From Pseudonocardia sp. 73-21 (lineage in GTDB: Bacteria; Actinomycetota; Actinomycetes; Mycobacteriales; Pseudonocardiaceae): a DNA stretch of 64,000 nucleotides. Under the pieces are notes generated by a model, which saw only the letters and a program-made list of their open reading frames with translations, was not told the origin of the DNA and did no database searches. The number at the start of each line of letters is the position of its first letter. The stretch's first letter is position 1. The stretch spans positions 107,444-171,443 of the forward strand of contig NZ_MKVV01000016.1 of assembly GCF_001899645.1 (NCBI RefSeq), written 5' to 3'. The position numbers were made by a program, and so were the translations under genes. This document shows positions 39,759 to 49,384 of the stretch, one piece after another.

Positions 39759-42241
39759 CCCATCGCCTGCAACGGTCCGAGGGGGCGCGGCGGCAGGCCA
39801 GGGGCGAACCGGCCGCGTTCGAGTACCTCGGCGAACCCCCACAGGTCCTCGCTCAGCCCGGTGAGCTGGGCCCGCAGGGCCGCGCGGGTGCCGTCGGGGC
39901 CGCGGCGGGCCAGCTCCGCGGGGTCGATCGTGGCGAGCCGCCGCTCGACGGTCTCCAGCGCGGCGTCCACCCCGCCGTCGGGGCCGGGGACGGCGGCGGT
40001 GTCGGCGCGCAGCCGGTCGAGCTGGTGGCCGACGGCGCGCGGGTTGGCCGGGTCGGTGAGCAGCAGCTCGAGCACGGAGTCGACGCCGGTGCGCTGGCGG
40101 CGGCGGTGGGTGATGATGCTCTCGGCGGTGATCAGGACGGACTCCAGGACCAGGTCGTCGGCGGCCGGGACGGGGACGTCGCAGAGGGTGGCGGCCAGCA
40201 GCGCGGTGACGTGCTGGGCGCGTTCGACGCGGCGGCCGGCGTCGAGCAGGTACCAGCCGGTGTCGCGGACGAGGCTCTCGGCGGCGATCCCGGAGAGCGC
40301 GAGCAGCCCCTCCAGCACGCGGGTCAGGGCGCCCGAGAGGTCGGCGGCCTCCGGCGCGGACGACGCGAGCCCGCCCAGCACCTCCTCCAGGCGGCCCAGC
40401 ACGAACCAGGTGTCGTTCGACAGCTGCTCCCGCACGGCCTGCGCGGCGCCGACCAGCCGGTGCACGGCGTGGGCCAGCGTGCCGGGCCGGTCCCGGTCGG
40501 TCAGCAGGGCCAGCAGCTCGGGCCCGGGATCGGGGCCGCCGAACCCGGGGCCGGTGGCCGTCACGGCCGACGTGGCCCGCAGCAGCACCTCCAGCGCGCG
40601 CCCGCCCGCGTCCTCGGGGCTGGTCCGGAAGTCGGCCCAGCGGTCGGCGACGGCGCGGAGCAGCCGTGCGGTGTCCTCGGCGCGCTCGGCGTAGCGGCCG
40701 AGCCAGAACAGGTCCGCGGCGACGCGGGGGCTGAGCGTGTCCGCGGGCTCGCGGACGATCTCCAGCACCGGTGCCGTCGACACGGCCACCGGCCCGAGCA
40801 CCCAGACGTCCTTCGCGACGGTGCCCGCGCCCATCCGGATCAGCCGCCGGGCCGGCTCGTCCGCGGCCTGGGCCAGCCCGCCCGACATCACCCGGAACCG
40901 GCCGCCCTCGGCCACCGCGAACGTGCGCAGGGACATCGGCCGGGCGTCGACCGAGCCGTCCGAGCCGATCACCGGCACGGTGCTGGGCACCACGTGCTCC
41001 TGCCCGGCCCACGCGTGCGGCTCGGCCGTGATCCGGGCCGCCAGGTCGGCGCGTTCGGCGGCGCTGAGCTCCGCCCCGACCACGGTGGACCGCCCCTCGG
41101 AGCGGGCGATCGGCTTGATCAGCATCTCGGCCAGGTGGGCGAGCACGTGGGAGCGGCCCGCCGGATCGCCGCACCACCAGGTCGGGGCGGCCGGCAGTGC
41201 GAGCGGCTCGTCGAGCAGGGCCTCGGCCAGCGCGGGCAGGAACGGCACCAGCCCGGGGTTCTCGGCCACGCCGCTGCCGATCCCGTTGACGACGGTGACC
41301 GTACCCAGCCGGGCGGCCTCCAGCAGCCCGGGCACGCCGAGGTGTGAGCCGGCCTGCAGGTCGAGCGGGTCGCACCAGGCGGCGTCGACGCGGCGCAGGA
41401 TGACGTCCACCGGTTCCTTGCGCCCCAGCGTCCGACGCCAGACGCGGCCGTCGCGCACGGCCAGCTCCGAGCCCTGGACCAGCGGGAACCCGAGCGTCGA
41501 CGCCAGCAGCGCCTGCTCGAACGCGGTCTCGCTCTGCGGGCCGGGGGTGAGCAGCACGATGCGGGCGGAGTCGGGGGCGAGCTCCTCCAGGCCGCTGCGC
41601 ACCGCGTCGAAGAAGGGGCCGAGGCGGTGGATGCGGGAGCGCCGGTGCACGGGCGCGAGCACGCGGGCGGCCACACGCCGGTTGGCCAGCGCGTACCCGG
41701 CGCCGGACGGCGACTGCACGCGGTCGCCCACGACGTGCCAGCCGTGCGGGGTGCGGGCGAGGTCGGCGCCGGCGAGGAACAGCTCGCGCCGCGGCGGGGT
41801 GCCCGCGCCGCGCATCCAGCCCCGGACGTAGCCCTCGTGGCCGAGCACGAGCTCGACGGGCAGCACGCCGGTGCGCAGCGTCAGGCGCGGCCCGTAGAGG
41901 TCCGAGAGCAGCCGGTCCAGGAGCTCGGCCCGCTGGGCGACCCCGCGTTCCAGGACGGCCCACTCCGCGGCGTCGAGCATGAGCGGCAACGGGTCGAGCG
42001 CCCACGGCTGCTCGGTGTCGCTGCCGGGCGGGTGGTAGCCGATGCCGCCCTCGGTGATCAGCCGGCGGGTGTCGGCGGCCAGCCGCCCGGTGCGGCCGCT
42101 CTCCAGCAGCGCGGCGATGTCGGTCCAGGCGCCGCGCACGCCCCCTTCGGCGTCGAGCATCTCGTCGTGACCGCCGGGGGCGGTATAGCGGCGACCGGCG
42201 GTCGCGGGGGTGGTCACGTGGTGACCCGCCGACGTGCTCAC
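39755..42241 (-). CDS. Fused circularly permuted ATP-grasp and alpha-E protein
   Basis: The 828-residue product joins two proteins often encoded separately. Residues about 30-480 are a circularly permuted ATP-grasp ligase (GYVRGWMRGAGTPP, VVNGIGSGVAENPGLVPFLP, EHVVPSTVPVIG). Residues about 510-828 are an alpha-E all-helical domain (LSPRVAADLFWLGRYAERAE, VRDTGWYLLDAGRRVERAQH). ATP-grasp enzymes of this kind are predicted to form peptide bonds. The GTG at 42241 overlaps the stop of the upstream long transglutaminase gene, but it has no clear ribosome site; a later GTG is possible. The transglutaminase, metallopeptidase and ligase order suggests a small peptide-tagging pathway. Confidence 0.88.
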   Translation of the reverse strand: MSTSAGHHVTTPATAGRRYTAPGGHDEMLDAEGGVRGAWTDIAALLESGRTGRLAADTRRLITEGGIGYHPPGSDTEQPWALDPLPLMLDAAEWAVLERGVAQRAELLDRLLSDLYGPRLTLRTGVLPVELVLGHEGYVRGWMRGAGTPPRRELFLAGADLARTPHGWHVVGDRVQSPSGAGYALANRRVAARVLAPVHRRSRIHRLGPFFDAVRSGLEELAPDSARIVLLTPGPQSETAFEQALLASTLGFPLVQGSELAVRDGRVWRRTLGRKEPVDVILRRVDAAWCDPLDLQAGSHLGVPGLLEAARLGTVTVVNGIGSGVAENPGLVPFLPALAEALLDEPLALPAAPTWWCGDPAGRSHVLAHLAEMLIKPIARSEGRSTVVGAELSAAERADLAARITAEPHAWAGQEHVVPSTVPVIGSDGSVDARPMSLRTFAVAEGGRFRVMSGGLAQAADEPARRLIRMGAGTVAKDVWVLGPVAVSTAPVLEIVREPADTLSPRVAADLFWLGRYAERAEDTARLLRAVADRWADFRTSPEDAGGRALEVLLRATSAVTATGPGFGGPDPGPELLALLTDRDRPGTLAHAVHRLVGAAQAVREQLSNDTWFVLGRLEEVLGGLASSAPEAADLSGALTRVLEGLLALSGIAAESLVRDTGWYLLDAGRRVERAQHVTALLAATLCDVPVPAADDLVLESVLITAESIITHRRRQRTGVDSVLELLLTDPANPRAVGHQLDRLRADTAAVPGPDGGVDAALETVERRLATIDPAELARRGPDGTRAALRAQLTGLSEDLWGFAEVLERGRFAPGLPPRPLGPLQAMG

Positions 42242-45200
42242 TCCCGCGGAGGCGGCATCGACACCGCTACCCGTCTCAGATCCAGCGTGCGCGGGTACTC
42301 GCTGTCGACGATCGGCGCGGGCAGCTGCACGGGACCGGGGCTGTGGCCGTACGGCGTGAAGCGGGCGCCGCGCCGGGCCTCGGCCTCCTTCGCGTTGACC
42401 GGGAAGGTGTCGTAGCTGCGGCCGCCCGGATGCACCACGTGGTAGGTGCAGCCGCCGATCGAGCGGCCGTTCCAGCGGTCGACGAGATCGAACGTCAGCG
42501 GTGAATGCACGCCGATGGTCGGGTGCAGGGCCGACGGCGGCGCCCAGGCACGGAACCGGACGCCGGCCACCAGCCCGTCGCCGGAGCCGGCCGGGTGCAG
42601 CGGCACGGGCACGCCGTTGCAGGTGATGGCGTAGCGGTCCTCCAGCGCCCCGGTGACGCGGATCTGGACGCGCTCCACCGACGAGTCGACGTACCGCGCG
42701 ACCCCGCCGCTGGCCATCTCCTCGCCCAGCACGTGCCAGGGCTCGATGGCCCCGCGCAGCTCGAGCGTGATCCCGTTGACCTCGACGGTGCCCAGGCGCG
42801 GGAACCGGAACTCCAGGAACGGGTCCAGCCAGGCCGTGTCGAAGCCGATGCCGTGCCCGCGCAGGTCGGCGGCCACCTCGGCGATGTCGGCGGCCAGATG
42901 AGCGGGCAGCAGGAACGCGTCGTGCAGACGGGTGCCCCAGCGCACGAGCTTCCCGGTGTAGGGCGCCGCCCAGAACCGCGCGACGAGCGCGCGCACCAGC
43001 AGTGCCTGCACCAGCGACATGTCCGGGTGCGGAGGCTGTTCGAACCCGCGCAGCTCCAGCAGGCCCAGCCGGCCGCGCTCGGAATCGGGGCTGAACAGCT
43101 TGTCGATGCAGAACTCCGACCGGTGGGTGTTGCCGGTGATGTCGGTGAGCAGGTGGCGCAGGGCCCGGTCGACGTGCCAGGATCCGGCTCCTTCGCACTC
43201 ACCCAGCTTCGCCAGCTCGGCGAACGCGATCTCCAGCTCGTAGAGCGTCTCGTGGCGGCCCTCGTCGACGCGCGGGGCCTGGCTGGTGGGGCCGATGAAA
43301 CGGCCGCTGAACAGGTACGACAGCGACGGGTGGTGCTGCCAGAACGTCAGCATCGACACCAGCAGGTCGGGCCGACGCAGCAGCGGCGAGTCCTTCGGCG
43401 TGATGCCGCCCAGGGTGATGTGGTTGCCGCCGCCGGTGCCGGTGTGCGTGCCGTCGAGGGTGAACGTCTCGGCGGCCAGCCCCACCTCGTGCGCGCAGCG
43501 GTGCAGCGTCCCGGTGATCTCCACCAGCTCGTCCCAGGACGTGGCGGGGTGCACGTTGACCTCGATGACGCCCGGGTCCGGCGTGACCGTCAACGTGCGG
43601 GTGCGCGGGTCGCCGGGCGGCGCGTAGCCCTCCAGCACCACGGGAACCCCGACGCCCGCGGCGGCGCGCTCCACCACGCCGAGCAGCTCCACGGCGTCCG
43701 CGGACTCCTCCAGCGGCGGCAGGAACACGTACAGGTGCCCGGCGCGCTCCTGGACGCACAGCGCGGTGGTGGGCGCCTTCTCGACGGGCGTGACGGCGGC
43801 GGGCGGCGGGTCGACCAGCGGCAGTCCCTCGGGGCCGAGTGCGGTCGGTGCGGGCAGCGGGGCGAGCTCGCGGAACCGTGAGGCCTCCGGCGTGCCGGGC
43901 GGCGGCGTCCACGAGATCGACGACAGGGGCAGCCGCAGCCCGGCCGGCGACGTGCCGTCCACCAGCACGATCCGGCCGCGGCGGGTGGTCCACTCGGCGG
44001 TGGCCCAGCCCGCGCCGTCCTCGGTCCGGTGCACGGGCAGGATCCAGGCGACCGGGTCGCCGTGCTCGGCGTCGAGCTGGTCCACGACCTCGGCCCGGGC
44101 GTCGCGGTCGGCGAGAGGTCCCTCGACGTCGGTTGCGGGCGGGTCCCCGTCGGGCAGCCGGGCCTCGGTCGCGAGACGGGTGAGCGGGTCCTCGAACACG
44201 GGCCTGGCGTAGGCGGCGTCGATGCCCAGGCCCTCGGCGACGGCCCGCATCACGTGCTCGACGTCCTCGCGGGCGGCGGCCGACCCGGGCGTCACCACCG
44301 GCGGCCCGGACGGCACGTCGAGCAGGGAGGCGTCTCGCCAGAGCGCCGCGCCGTCGGTGCGCCAGATCAGCGCGGTCTGCCAGCGCGGCAGCGGCTCACC
44401 CGGGTACCACTTGCCCTGGCCGCGGTGCACGACGCCGCCGGGGGCGAAGTGGTCGAACAGCTTCGCGGCCAGCCGGTCGGCACGTTCACGCTTCTCGGGG
44501 CCGTCGGCGGCGATCGTCCACTGGGGCGAGGACATGTCGTCCTTCGCGACGAACGTGGGCTCGCCGCCCATCGTCAGCCGGACGTCGCCCGCGGTGAGCA
44601 GGTCGTCGACGGCGTGGCCGACGGCGTGGATCTTCTCGCGCTGCTCGTTGGAGTAGGGGCGGGTGACGCGGGGGTCCTCGTGGACGCGCCGGACGACGTT
44701 GGAGAACTCGAACGTCGTCTCGCACGGGTCCACCATGCCGCTGATCGGGGCCGCGCGGCCCGGGCTCGGCGTCGCGGCGAGCGGGATGTGGCCCTCGCCC
44801 GCGAGCAGCCCGGACGTGGCGTCGAGGCCGACCCACCCGGCCCCGGGGACGTAGACCTCCGCCCAGGCGTGCAGGTCGGTGAAGTCGCTGTCGAACGCGG
44901 GCGGCGTGACCCCGGGGACGGCGTCGGGCGCGAGCTGGACCAGGTAGCCGGAGACGAAACGCGCGGCCAACCCCAGCTCGCGCATCGCCGCCACGAGCAT
45001 CCACGCGCTGTCGCGGCACGAGCCGACGGCGCGCTGCAGCGTGGTGTCGGGCGTCTGGACGCCGGGCTCCATCCGCACCGAGTAGGCGACGTCGCCGGCG
45101 ATCTGGCGGTTGAGCCCGATGAGGAAGCCGACGATCGCCTGGCCGGGCGCGGTCAGGTCGCGGTGGTCGGCGAGCCACGCCGTCAGCAGCGGGTTGTCCC

Positions 45201-45564
45201 CGACCGGCCGCAGGTAGGGCTCGAGGTCCTGGGCCAGCTCGGGCGGGTAGGCGAACCCGGACCGCTCGGCGTAGGACTCCACGAAGAAGTCGAACGGGTT
45301 GATCACCGTCATCTCCGCGAGCAGGCTCACGGTGATCGTGAGGTCGGTGGCGGGTTCGGGGAACACCAGCCGGGCGACGTGGTTGCCGTGCGCGTCCTGC
45401 TGCCAGTTGACGAAGTGGTTGGCCGGCTCCACCCGCAGCGAGTAGCCGGTGATCGGCGTGCGGCAGTGCGGGGCGGGGCGCAGGCGCACGGTGTGTGCAC
45501 CGATGCCCACCGGGCGGTCGAAGTGGTAGGCGGTGCGGTGCTCCACGGAGACCCTCGTGGTCAT
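42238..45564 (-). CDS. Transglutaminase/DUF2126 protein, long form
   Basis: The 1108-residue product starts with a transglutaminase core: C183 (GSCRDSAW), H232 (DLHAWAEVY) and D248 (VGLDATSG). It continues with a long DUF2126 region (about 300-1100), recognisable from DVRLTMGGEPTFVAKDDMSS, GTGGGNHITLGG, SGRFIGPTSQAPRVDEGRHE and NTHRSEFCIDKLFSP. In DUF2126 the conserved E, H, N and R residues suggest an amidoligase-like or related catalytic site. The ATG at 45564 has a clear GAGGAGGGG site. It is the first gene of the operon. A role in peptide ligation or degradation is predicted but unproven. Confidence 0.92.
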   Translation of the reverse strand: MTTRVSVEHRTAYHFDRPVGIGAHTVRLRPAPHCRTPITGYSLRVEPANHFVNWQQDAHGNHVARLVFPEPATDLTITVSLLAEMTVINPFDFFVESYAERSGFAYPPELAQDLEPYLRPVGDNPLLTAWLADHRDLTAPGQAIVGFLIGLNRQIAGDVAYSVRMEPGVQTPDTTLQRAVGSCRDSAWMLVAAMRELGLAARFVSGYLVQLAPDAVPGVTPPAFDSDFTDLHAWAEVYVPGAGWVGLDATSGLLAGEGHIPLAATPSPGRAAPISGMVDPCETTFEFSNVVRRVHEDPRVTRPYSNEQREKIHAVGHAVDDLLTAGDVRLTMGGEPTFVAKDDMSSPQWTIAADGPEKRERADRLAAKLFDHFAPGGVVHRGQGKWYPGEPLPRWQTALIWRTDGAALWRDASLLDVPSGPPVVTPGSAAAREDVEHVMRAVAEGLGIDAAYARPVFEDPLTRLATEARLPDGDPPATDVEGPLADRDARAEVVDQLDAEHGDPVAWILPVHRTEDGAGWATAEWTTRRGRIVLVDGTSPAGLRLPLSSISWTPPPGTPEASRFRELAPLPAPTALGPEGLPLVDPPPAAVTPVEKAPTTALCVQERAGHLYVFLPPLEESADAVELLGVVERAAAGVGVPVVLEGYAPPGDPRTRTLTVTPDPGVIEVNVHPATSWDELVEITGTLHRCAHEVGLAAETFTLDGTHTGTGGGNHITLGGITPKDSPLLRRPDLLVSMLTFWQHHPSLSYLFSGRFIGPTSQAPRVDEGRHETLYELEIAFAELAKLGECEGAGSWHVDRALRHLLTDITGNTHRSEFCIDKLFSPDSERGRLGLLELRGFEQPPHPDMSLVQALLVRALVARFWAAPYTGKLVRWGTRLHDAFLLPAHLAADIAEVAADLRGHGIGFDTAWLDPFLEFRFPRLGTVEVNGITLELRGAIEPWHVLGEEMASGGVARYVDSSVERVQIRVTGALEDRYAITCNGVPVPLHPAGSGDGLVAGVRFRAWAPPSALHPTIGVHSPLTFDLVDRWNGRSIGGCTYHVVHPGGRSYDTFPVNAKEAEARRGARFTPYGHSPGPVQLPAPIVDSEYPRTLDLRRVAVSMPPPRE

Positions 45565-45694
45565 GACAACCCCTCCTCGCTGGTCGGCTCCATCGTCAGG
45601 GGCGACCGACAGGGGTGTGTTTCCACCAGGTGAAGGATGGCCGGGGCCGTGGTCGGGGGCAAGGTGACCCCGGGCTCAGTGTCCGCACGCGGCG
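45565..45694 (-). other. Upstream region of the transglutaminase operon
   Basis: About 130 bp between the transglutaminase start and the decayed toxin gene hold the operon's ribosome site. No firm promoter was identified. Confidence 0.35.
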
Positions 45695-45944
45695 CTACGG
45701 CCAGGTGGCGAGCAGGACGTCGACACGCCGATCGCGGTCGGGGATGAGGTGGGTGATCATTCCACCGGCCCCGAAGGGGGTTGCGGACCGCGGCGTCGGG
45801 GTCGCGTTCGGGGTTGCCCGACCGGCCGCTCCACGGGGTCGGCTCCACCATGGCTGGTGCCTCGGCGAGCGGGATCAGCGCCCGAGGCGGTCGTGAGGAG
45901 ATCGTGTCCTGCGCGGCCGGGTCGATGTCGATGGAGTAGCTCAC
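45695..45944 (-). pseudogene. Frameshifted RelE/ParE-like toxin gene
   Basis: From GTG 45944 the frame reads [20 protein letters not shown] and continues to DPDAAVRNP. The match then resumes one frame over as [20 protein letters not shown] followed by LLATWP and a stop at 45695. The break falls in a run of five C; removing one C joins the two into about 83 residues. The whole resembles small toxin-like proteins of the RelE/ParE superfamily that end in 'RRVDVL...W'. An antitoxin-like fragment lies just upstream. It is probably inactive unless the extra base is an error. Confidence 0.55.
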
Positions 45945-45969
45945 GTCGCTGCGCTTCGTGCCGGGCCGT

Positions 45970-46170
45970 CTACTCCGGCAGTCCGAGCTCCGCTCTCAGC
46001 TGGGCCCAGGGCACGGCTCCCGCCGCGCGTTCCCCGGTGCGCAGCCGGGTCCGGGCCGAGGCCAGGGTGGCCCTCCGGACGGCCTCGACGCGCCGGAGGC
46101 CACGACACAACGTGTGGGGGGAGCCGGCAGGTCCGGCGCGCAAACGCCGCGGGTGCGTGGGAGTCCGCAC
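45970..46170 (-). pseudogene. Possible antitoxin remnant
   Basis: The frame ends with [20 protein letters not shown] then LPE and a stop, like the C-terminal end of RelB/Phd-type antitoxins ('Ge...vpweel.aelGl'). The stop lies 25 nt before the toxin-like GTG. The N-terminal part is Arg/Pro-rich and does not look like an antitoxin DNA-binding domain, so the gene is either truncated or misread. It is called mainly from its partner. Confidence 0.35.
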
Positions 46171-46204
46171 GGAAGTGGTGGTCGGAGCGGTTCGCTGGCC
46201 CGAC

Positions 46205-46210
46205 TACCCT
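46205..46210 (+). promoter_or_regulatory. -10 box for guaA, probable leaderless start
   Basis: TACCCT fits TANNNT and ends 6 nt before the guaA GTG at 46217, so transcription would begin at the start codon. No ribosome site lies between. Confidence 0.55.
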
Positions 46211-46216
46211 GGGACC

Positions 46217-47767
46217 GTGCAGCCGCCCACCGTCCTCGTCGTCGACTACGGCGCCCAGTACGCCCAGCTCATCGCGCGTCGCGTCCGCGAGGCGCAGGTC
46301 TACTCGGAGATCGTGCCCGGCGACACCTCCGTCGCGGACATCGTCGCCCGCAAGCCCGCCGCCGTGATCCTCTCCGGCGGCCCGGCCAGCGTCTACGCCG
46401 ACGGGGCCCCGGCCGTCGACCCCGCGCTGTTCGAGGCCGGCATCCCGGTGCTCGGCCTCTGCTACGGCTTCCAGGCCATGGCCCGCGCGCTCGGCGGGGA
46501 GGTGGCCCCCGACGGCACCCGCGAGTACGGCCGCACCGAGCTGACGGTCACCGACCACCCCGGGACACTGCACGAAGGCCTGCCCGGCAAGCACCCGGTG
46601 TGGATGAGCCACGGCGACTCCGTGGTCAGCGCACCCCCCGGCTTCACGGTCACCGCGTCGTCGGAGCGCGCGGCCGTCGCGGCGTTCGAGGACACCGACC
46701 GGCGGCTGGCCGGCGTGCAGTACCACCCCGAGGTGGGCCACTCCCCGCACGGCCAGGAGGTGCTGCGCCGCTTCCTGCACGAGGTCGCGGAGATCGGCAC
46801 CGGCTGGAACACCTCGTCGATCATCGACGACACGGTCGCCGCCGTCCGCGAGCAGGTGGGTGAGGGCCGGGCCATCTGCGGTCTGTCGGGCGGCGTGGAC
46901 TCCGCCGTCGCGGCCGCGCTTGTCCAGCGGGCCATCGGCGACCGGCTGACCTGCGTCTTCGTCGACCACGGCCTGCTGCGCGCCGGAGAGCGCGAGCAGG
47001 TGGAACGCGACTTCGTGGCCGCCACCGGCGCAAAGCTGCACACCGTCGACGTGGCCGACCGGTTCCTCGCGGCACTGGCAGGCGTCACCGACCCGGAGAC
47101 CAAGCGCAAGATCATCGGACGCGAGTTCATCCGGGTCTTCGAGGCGGCCACCGCCGAGGTGGCCCAGGACGAGCACGTCGGGTTCCTCGTGCAGGGCACC
47201 CTCTACCCGGACGTCGTCGAGTCCGGTGGGGGATCGGGCACCGCCACCATCAAGAGCCACCACAACGTCGGCGGGCTGCCCGACGACATCGAGTTCGCGC
47301 TGGTCGAGCCGTTGCGGGCGCTGTTCAAGGACGAGGTCCGCCGGGTCGGCGCCGAGCTGGGGCTGCCCGAGACCATCGTCGGCCGTCAGCCGTTCCCCGG
47401 GCCCGGCCTGGGCATCCGGATCATCGGCGAGGTCACGTTCGACCGGCTGGAGACCCTGCGGGCGGCCGACGCGATCGCCCGCGAGGAGCTCACCGCCGCC
47501 GGGCTCGACACGACCATCTGGCAGTGCCCGGTGGTGCTGCTGGCCGACGTCCGCAGCGTCGGCGTCCAGGGCGACGGGCGCACCTACGGCCACCCGATCG
47601 TGCTGCGCCCGGTCAGCTCCGAGGACGCGATGACGGCCGACTGGACCCGGCTGCCCTACGAGGTGCTCGAACGCATCTCCACGCGCATCACCAACGAGGT
47701 CGCCGAGGTGAACCGGGTCGTTCTCGACGTCACCTCGAAGCCGCCCGGCACCATCGAGTGGGAGTGA
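46217..47767 (+). CDS. guaA: GMP synthase (glutamine-hydrolysing)
   Basis: GuaA converts XMP to GMP using glutamine and ATP. The 516-residue product has a class-I glutamine amidotransferase domain with nucleophile C82 ([11 protein letters not shown]) and [10 protein letters not shown]. The ATP pyrophosphatase domain follows, with the P-loop LSGGVDS (about 223-229). The C-terminal dimerisation domain ends in [12 protein letters not shown], the invariant GuaA end. The GTG start follows a -10 box and appears leaderless. It lies about 10 kb from guaB/guaB3, with accessory genes between, as in relatives. Confidence 0.97.
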   Translation: MQPPTVLVVDYGAQYAQLIARRVREAQVYSEIVPGDTSVADIVARKPAAVILSGGPASVYADGAPAVDPALFEAGIPVLGLCYGFQAMARALGGEVAPDGTREYGRTELTVTDHPGTLHEGLPGKHPVWMSHGDSVVSAPPGFTVTASSERAAVAAFEDTDRRLAGVQYHPEVGHSPHGQEVLRRFLHEVAEIGTGWNTSSIIDDTVAAVREQVGEGRAICGLSGGVDSAVAAALVQRAIGDRLTCVFVDHGLLRAGEREQVERDFVAATGAKLHTVDVADRFLAALAGVTDPETKRKIIGREFIRVFEAATAEVAQDEHVGFLVQGTLYPDVVESGGGSGTATIKSHHNVGGLPDDIEFALVEPLRALFKDEVRRVGAELGLPETIVGRQPFPGPGLGIRIIGEVTFDRLETLRAADAIAREELTAAGLDTTIWQCPVVLLADVRSVGVQGDGRTYGHPIVLRPVSSEDAMTADWTRLPYEVLERISTRITNEVAEVNRVVLDVTSKPPGTIEWE

Positions 47768-47774
47768 AACGGCT

Positions 47775-47814
47775 GTGAGCGGATATCAGGGTCCCGACCC
47801 TGATATCCGCTCAC
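47775..47814. terminator. Perfect palindromic terminator after guaA
   Basis: Two perfect 19-bp arms (47775-47793 and 47796-47814) are separated by 2 nt, directly after the guaA stop and facing a convergent gene. It probably terminates in both directions. Confidence 0.85.
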
Positions 47815-47878
47815 GAGCGGCGGAGCCGCTCCTCCCCCCGGCGGGCCGCTGCGCTCCCCAGCTCGCGGCCCGCACGTC

Positions 47879-48097
47879 TCAGGTCGTGTGCCGCCCCCGG
47901 AGGCTCCCGACCAGCAACAGCAGTCCGATCACGGCGGCGCCGCCCGCGAGCAGCCAGCGGGGGTCGAACCCCGCGAGGCTGGGCACCTGGCCGACGAATG
48001 CCGACACCGACATCCCCAGGGCCAGCAGCCCCACCAGCAGCATCACCACGTCCGGGCCGCGTCGGCGGGAGACCGTCCCCTCGTCGTACTCAGCCAC
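47879..48097 (-). CDS. Small membrane protein
   Basis: The 72-residue product has an N-terminal soluble stretch (AEYDEGTVSRRRGPD) and two hydrophobic helices (VVMLLVGLLALGMSVSAFVG and WLLAGGAAVIGLLLLVG). The GTG at 48097 has GGAGGTG upstream and overlaps the PspC/LiaF gene end by 8 nt, so it is translated with it. It probably joins the envelope-stress proteins here. The family was not recognised. Confidence 0.75.
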   Translation of the reverse strand: MAEYDEGTVSRRRGPDVVMLLVGLLALGMSVSAFVGQVPSLAGFDPRWLLAGGAAVIGLLLLVGSLRGRHTT

Positions 48098-49283
48098 GAC
48101 GCACCTCCACATCTCCCGCACCCGTCGACAGGGTGAGGACGAGCTCCTGACCGGACCGGGCGTTGTCGGCACCCAGGTCCTCGACGTCGAGCTTCGCGCC
48201 CGGCCCCGACACCTTCTGCCCGCCGAGCGACACGTCGCCGAGCCCGGCCGAGCCGTTCAGCTTCACGTCGGTGTCCGCGGGGACCAGCACCGTGAGGTCC
48301 CCGGCGCCCAGCGTCGCCGTGGTGGGCACCTGGCCGGTACCGCTCAGGGGGAGCTGCCGCAGATCCAGGGTGATGTCCCCCGCGGAGCGCTGGTAGACGG
48401 GCTGCAGCTGGGCGAGCGTGGTGGGGGTGGCGTTCAGATCGCCGAACCCACCGGCCTCCCACCGGTCCAGAGGAGCCGCGACGGCGGCCCAGGTGAGCGC
48501 GCTGAGCAGCAGCGCGATCGGGATCAGGCCCCGTCCGCTGCGGAGGAACGCGCCCACCACGAGCCCGGCGCCGATCACCCCGAGCCCGACCCCGAGCACC
48601 AGCGGCACGTTCGACGCGACGAGCGCGCCCATGAGCAGGAGCAGCACGGCGGTGGCCGAGCCGGCCAGCAGCGCGAGCCCGAGGGTCACCGCGGTGACGG
48701 GGAACCGGCGCGGTCGCTCCGGGCGGGCCGGCGGCTGGGCCGGGCCGGGCTCGGGCAGGTCCCACGCGAACGGCGCGGCCCCCAGCGGATCCCAGGCCGG
48801 TGGTGTGGGTGCCGGGACGTCCTCCTTCACCAGCGACGGTCCGGGCGTGGCCGCCGTCGGCGCATCGGCGACCGGGCCGACCGGGCGGGGCACCCGGTCA
48901 CCGCGGCTGCGGTGCAGCAGGAACAGCAGGGCCAGTACCGCCAGCGCCGGGACCACCACCCCGCCGCGGTCGCCGAACAGGAACCCGATGCTCACCGCCG
49001 CGGCGACGGCCAACCCGACCACGAGGACCGGCCGGGGCCGGTGGGCCGGTGCGGCCGGGTCCTCGGGGGTCTCGGGCAGGGCGATCCAGCCCGCGATGTA
49101 GAGCGCCGCGCCGATACCGGTGAACGCCGCGGCCACGAACCCGATCCGGACGAGCACCGGATCGAGGTCGTAGCGGCGGGCGATCGCCGATGCCACACCG
49201 GCCACCTGACGGTCGTCGCGCGGCCGTGCGGGCCGCGTCTCCCACATCTCACGGAGCGTGCCGTGCACGTCGGTCCTGTTCAT
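48090..49283 (-). CDS. PspC-domain membrane protein with LiaF-like C-terminal domain
   Basis: The 397-residue product begins with a PspC domain (DRQVAGVASAIARRYDLDPV then LVRIGF, about 25-75). Several transmembrane helices follow (about 80-115 and 190-260). The C-terminal domain of strands and Gly/Asp repeats (ITLDLRQLPLSGTGQVPTTA, LGAGDLTVLVPADTDV) matches the cell-wall-active antibiotic response (LiaF-like) fold. PspC and LiaF proteins sense membrane stress. It is divergent from a PspC-containing histidine kinase, which suggests a shared regulatory role. ATG 49283 is the likely start. Confidence 0.85.
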   Translation of the reverse strand: MNRTDVHGTLREMWETRPARPRDDRQVAGVASAIARRYDLDPVLVRIGFVAAAFTGIGAALYIAGWIALPETPEDPAAPAHRPRPVLVVGLAVAAAVSIGFLFGDRGGVVVPALAVLALLFLLHRSRGDRVPRPVGPVADAPTAATPGPSLVKEDVPAPTPPAWDPLGAAPFAWDLPEPGPAQPPARPERPRRFPVTAVTLGLALLAGSATAVLLLLMGALVASNVPLVLGVGLGVIGAGLVVGAFLRSGRGLIPIALLLSALTWAAVAAPLDRWEAGGFGDLNATPTTLAQLQPVYQRSAGDITLDLRQLPLSGTGQVPTTATLGAGDLTVLVPADTDVKLNGSAGLGDVSLGGQKVSGPGAKLDVEDLGADNARSGQELVLTLSTGAGDVEVRRG

Positions 49284-49384
49284 GGGAACGACTGTGCCGG
49301 GCACGCCACCCCCGGACCATCAGGGATGGCCCCGAGACGCCCCCGACCTTTCCCCGATGCCAGGGGCTTCCCGCCCGTGTGACC

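Noticed and set aside
38877..42005. A single 1042-residue frame fusing an Arg-rich N terminus to a transglutaminase
   Set aside because: The first 700 or so residues are Arg/Ala/Pro-rich shadow of the ATP-grasp gene in another frame. The true start is ATG 39758.
47888..49101. Plus-strand genes in the PspC region
   Set aside because: They are shadows of the minus-strand PspC/LiaF gene, which has clear domains and coding signal.
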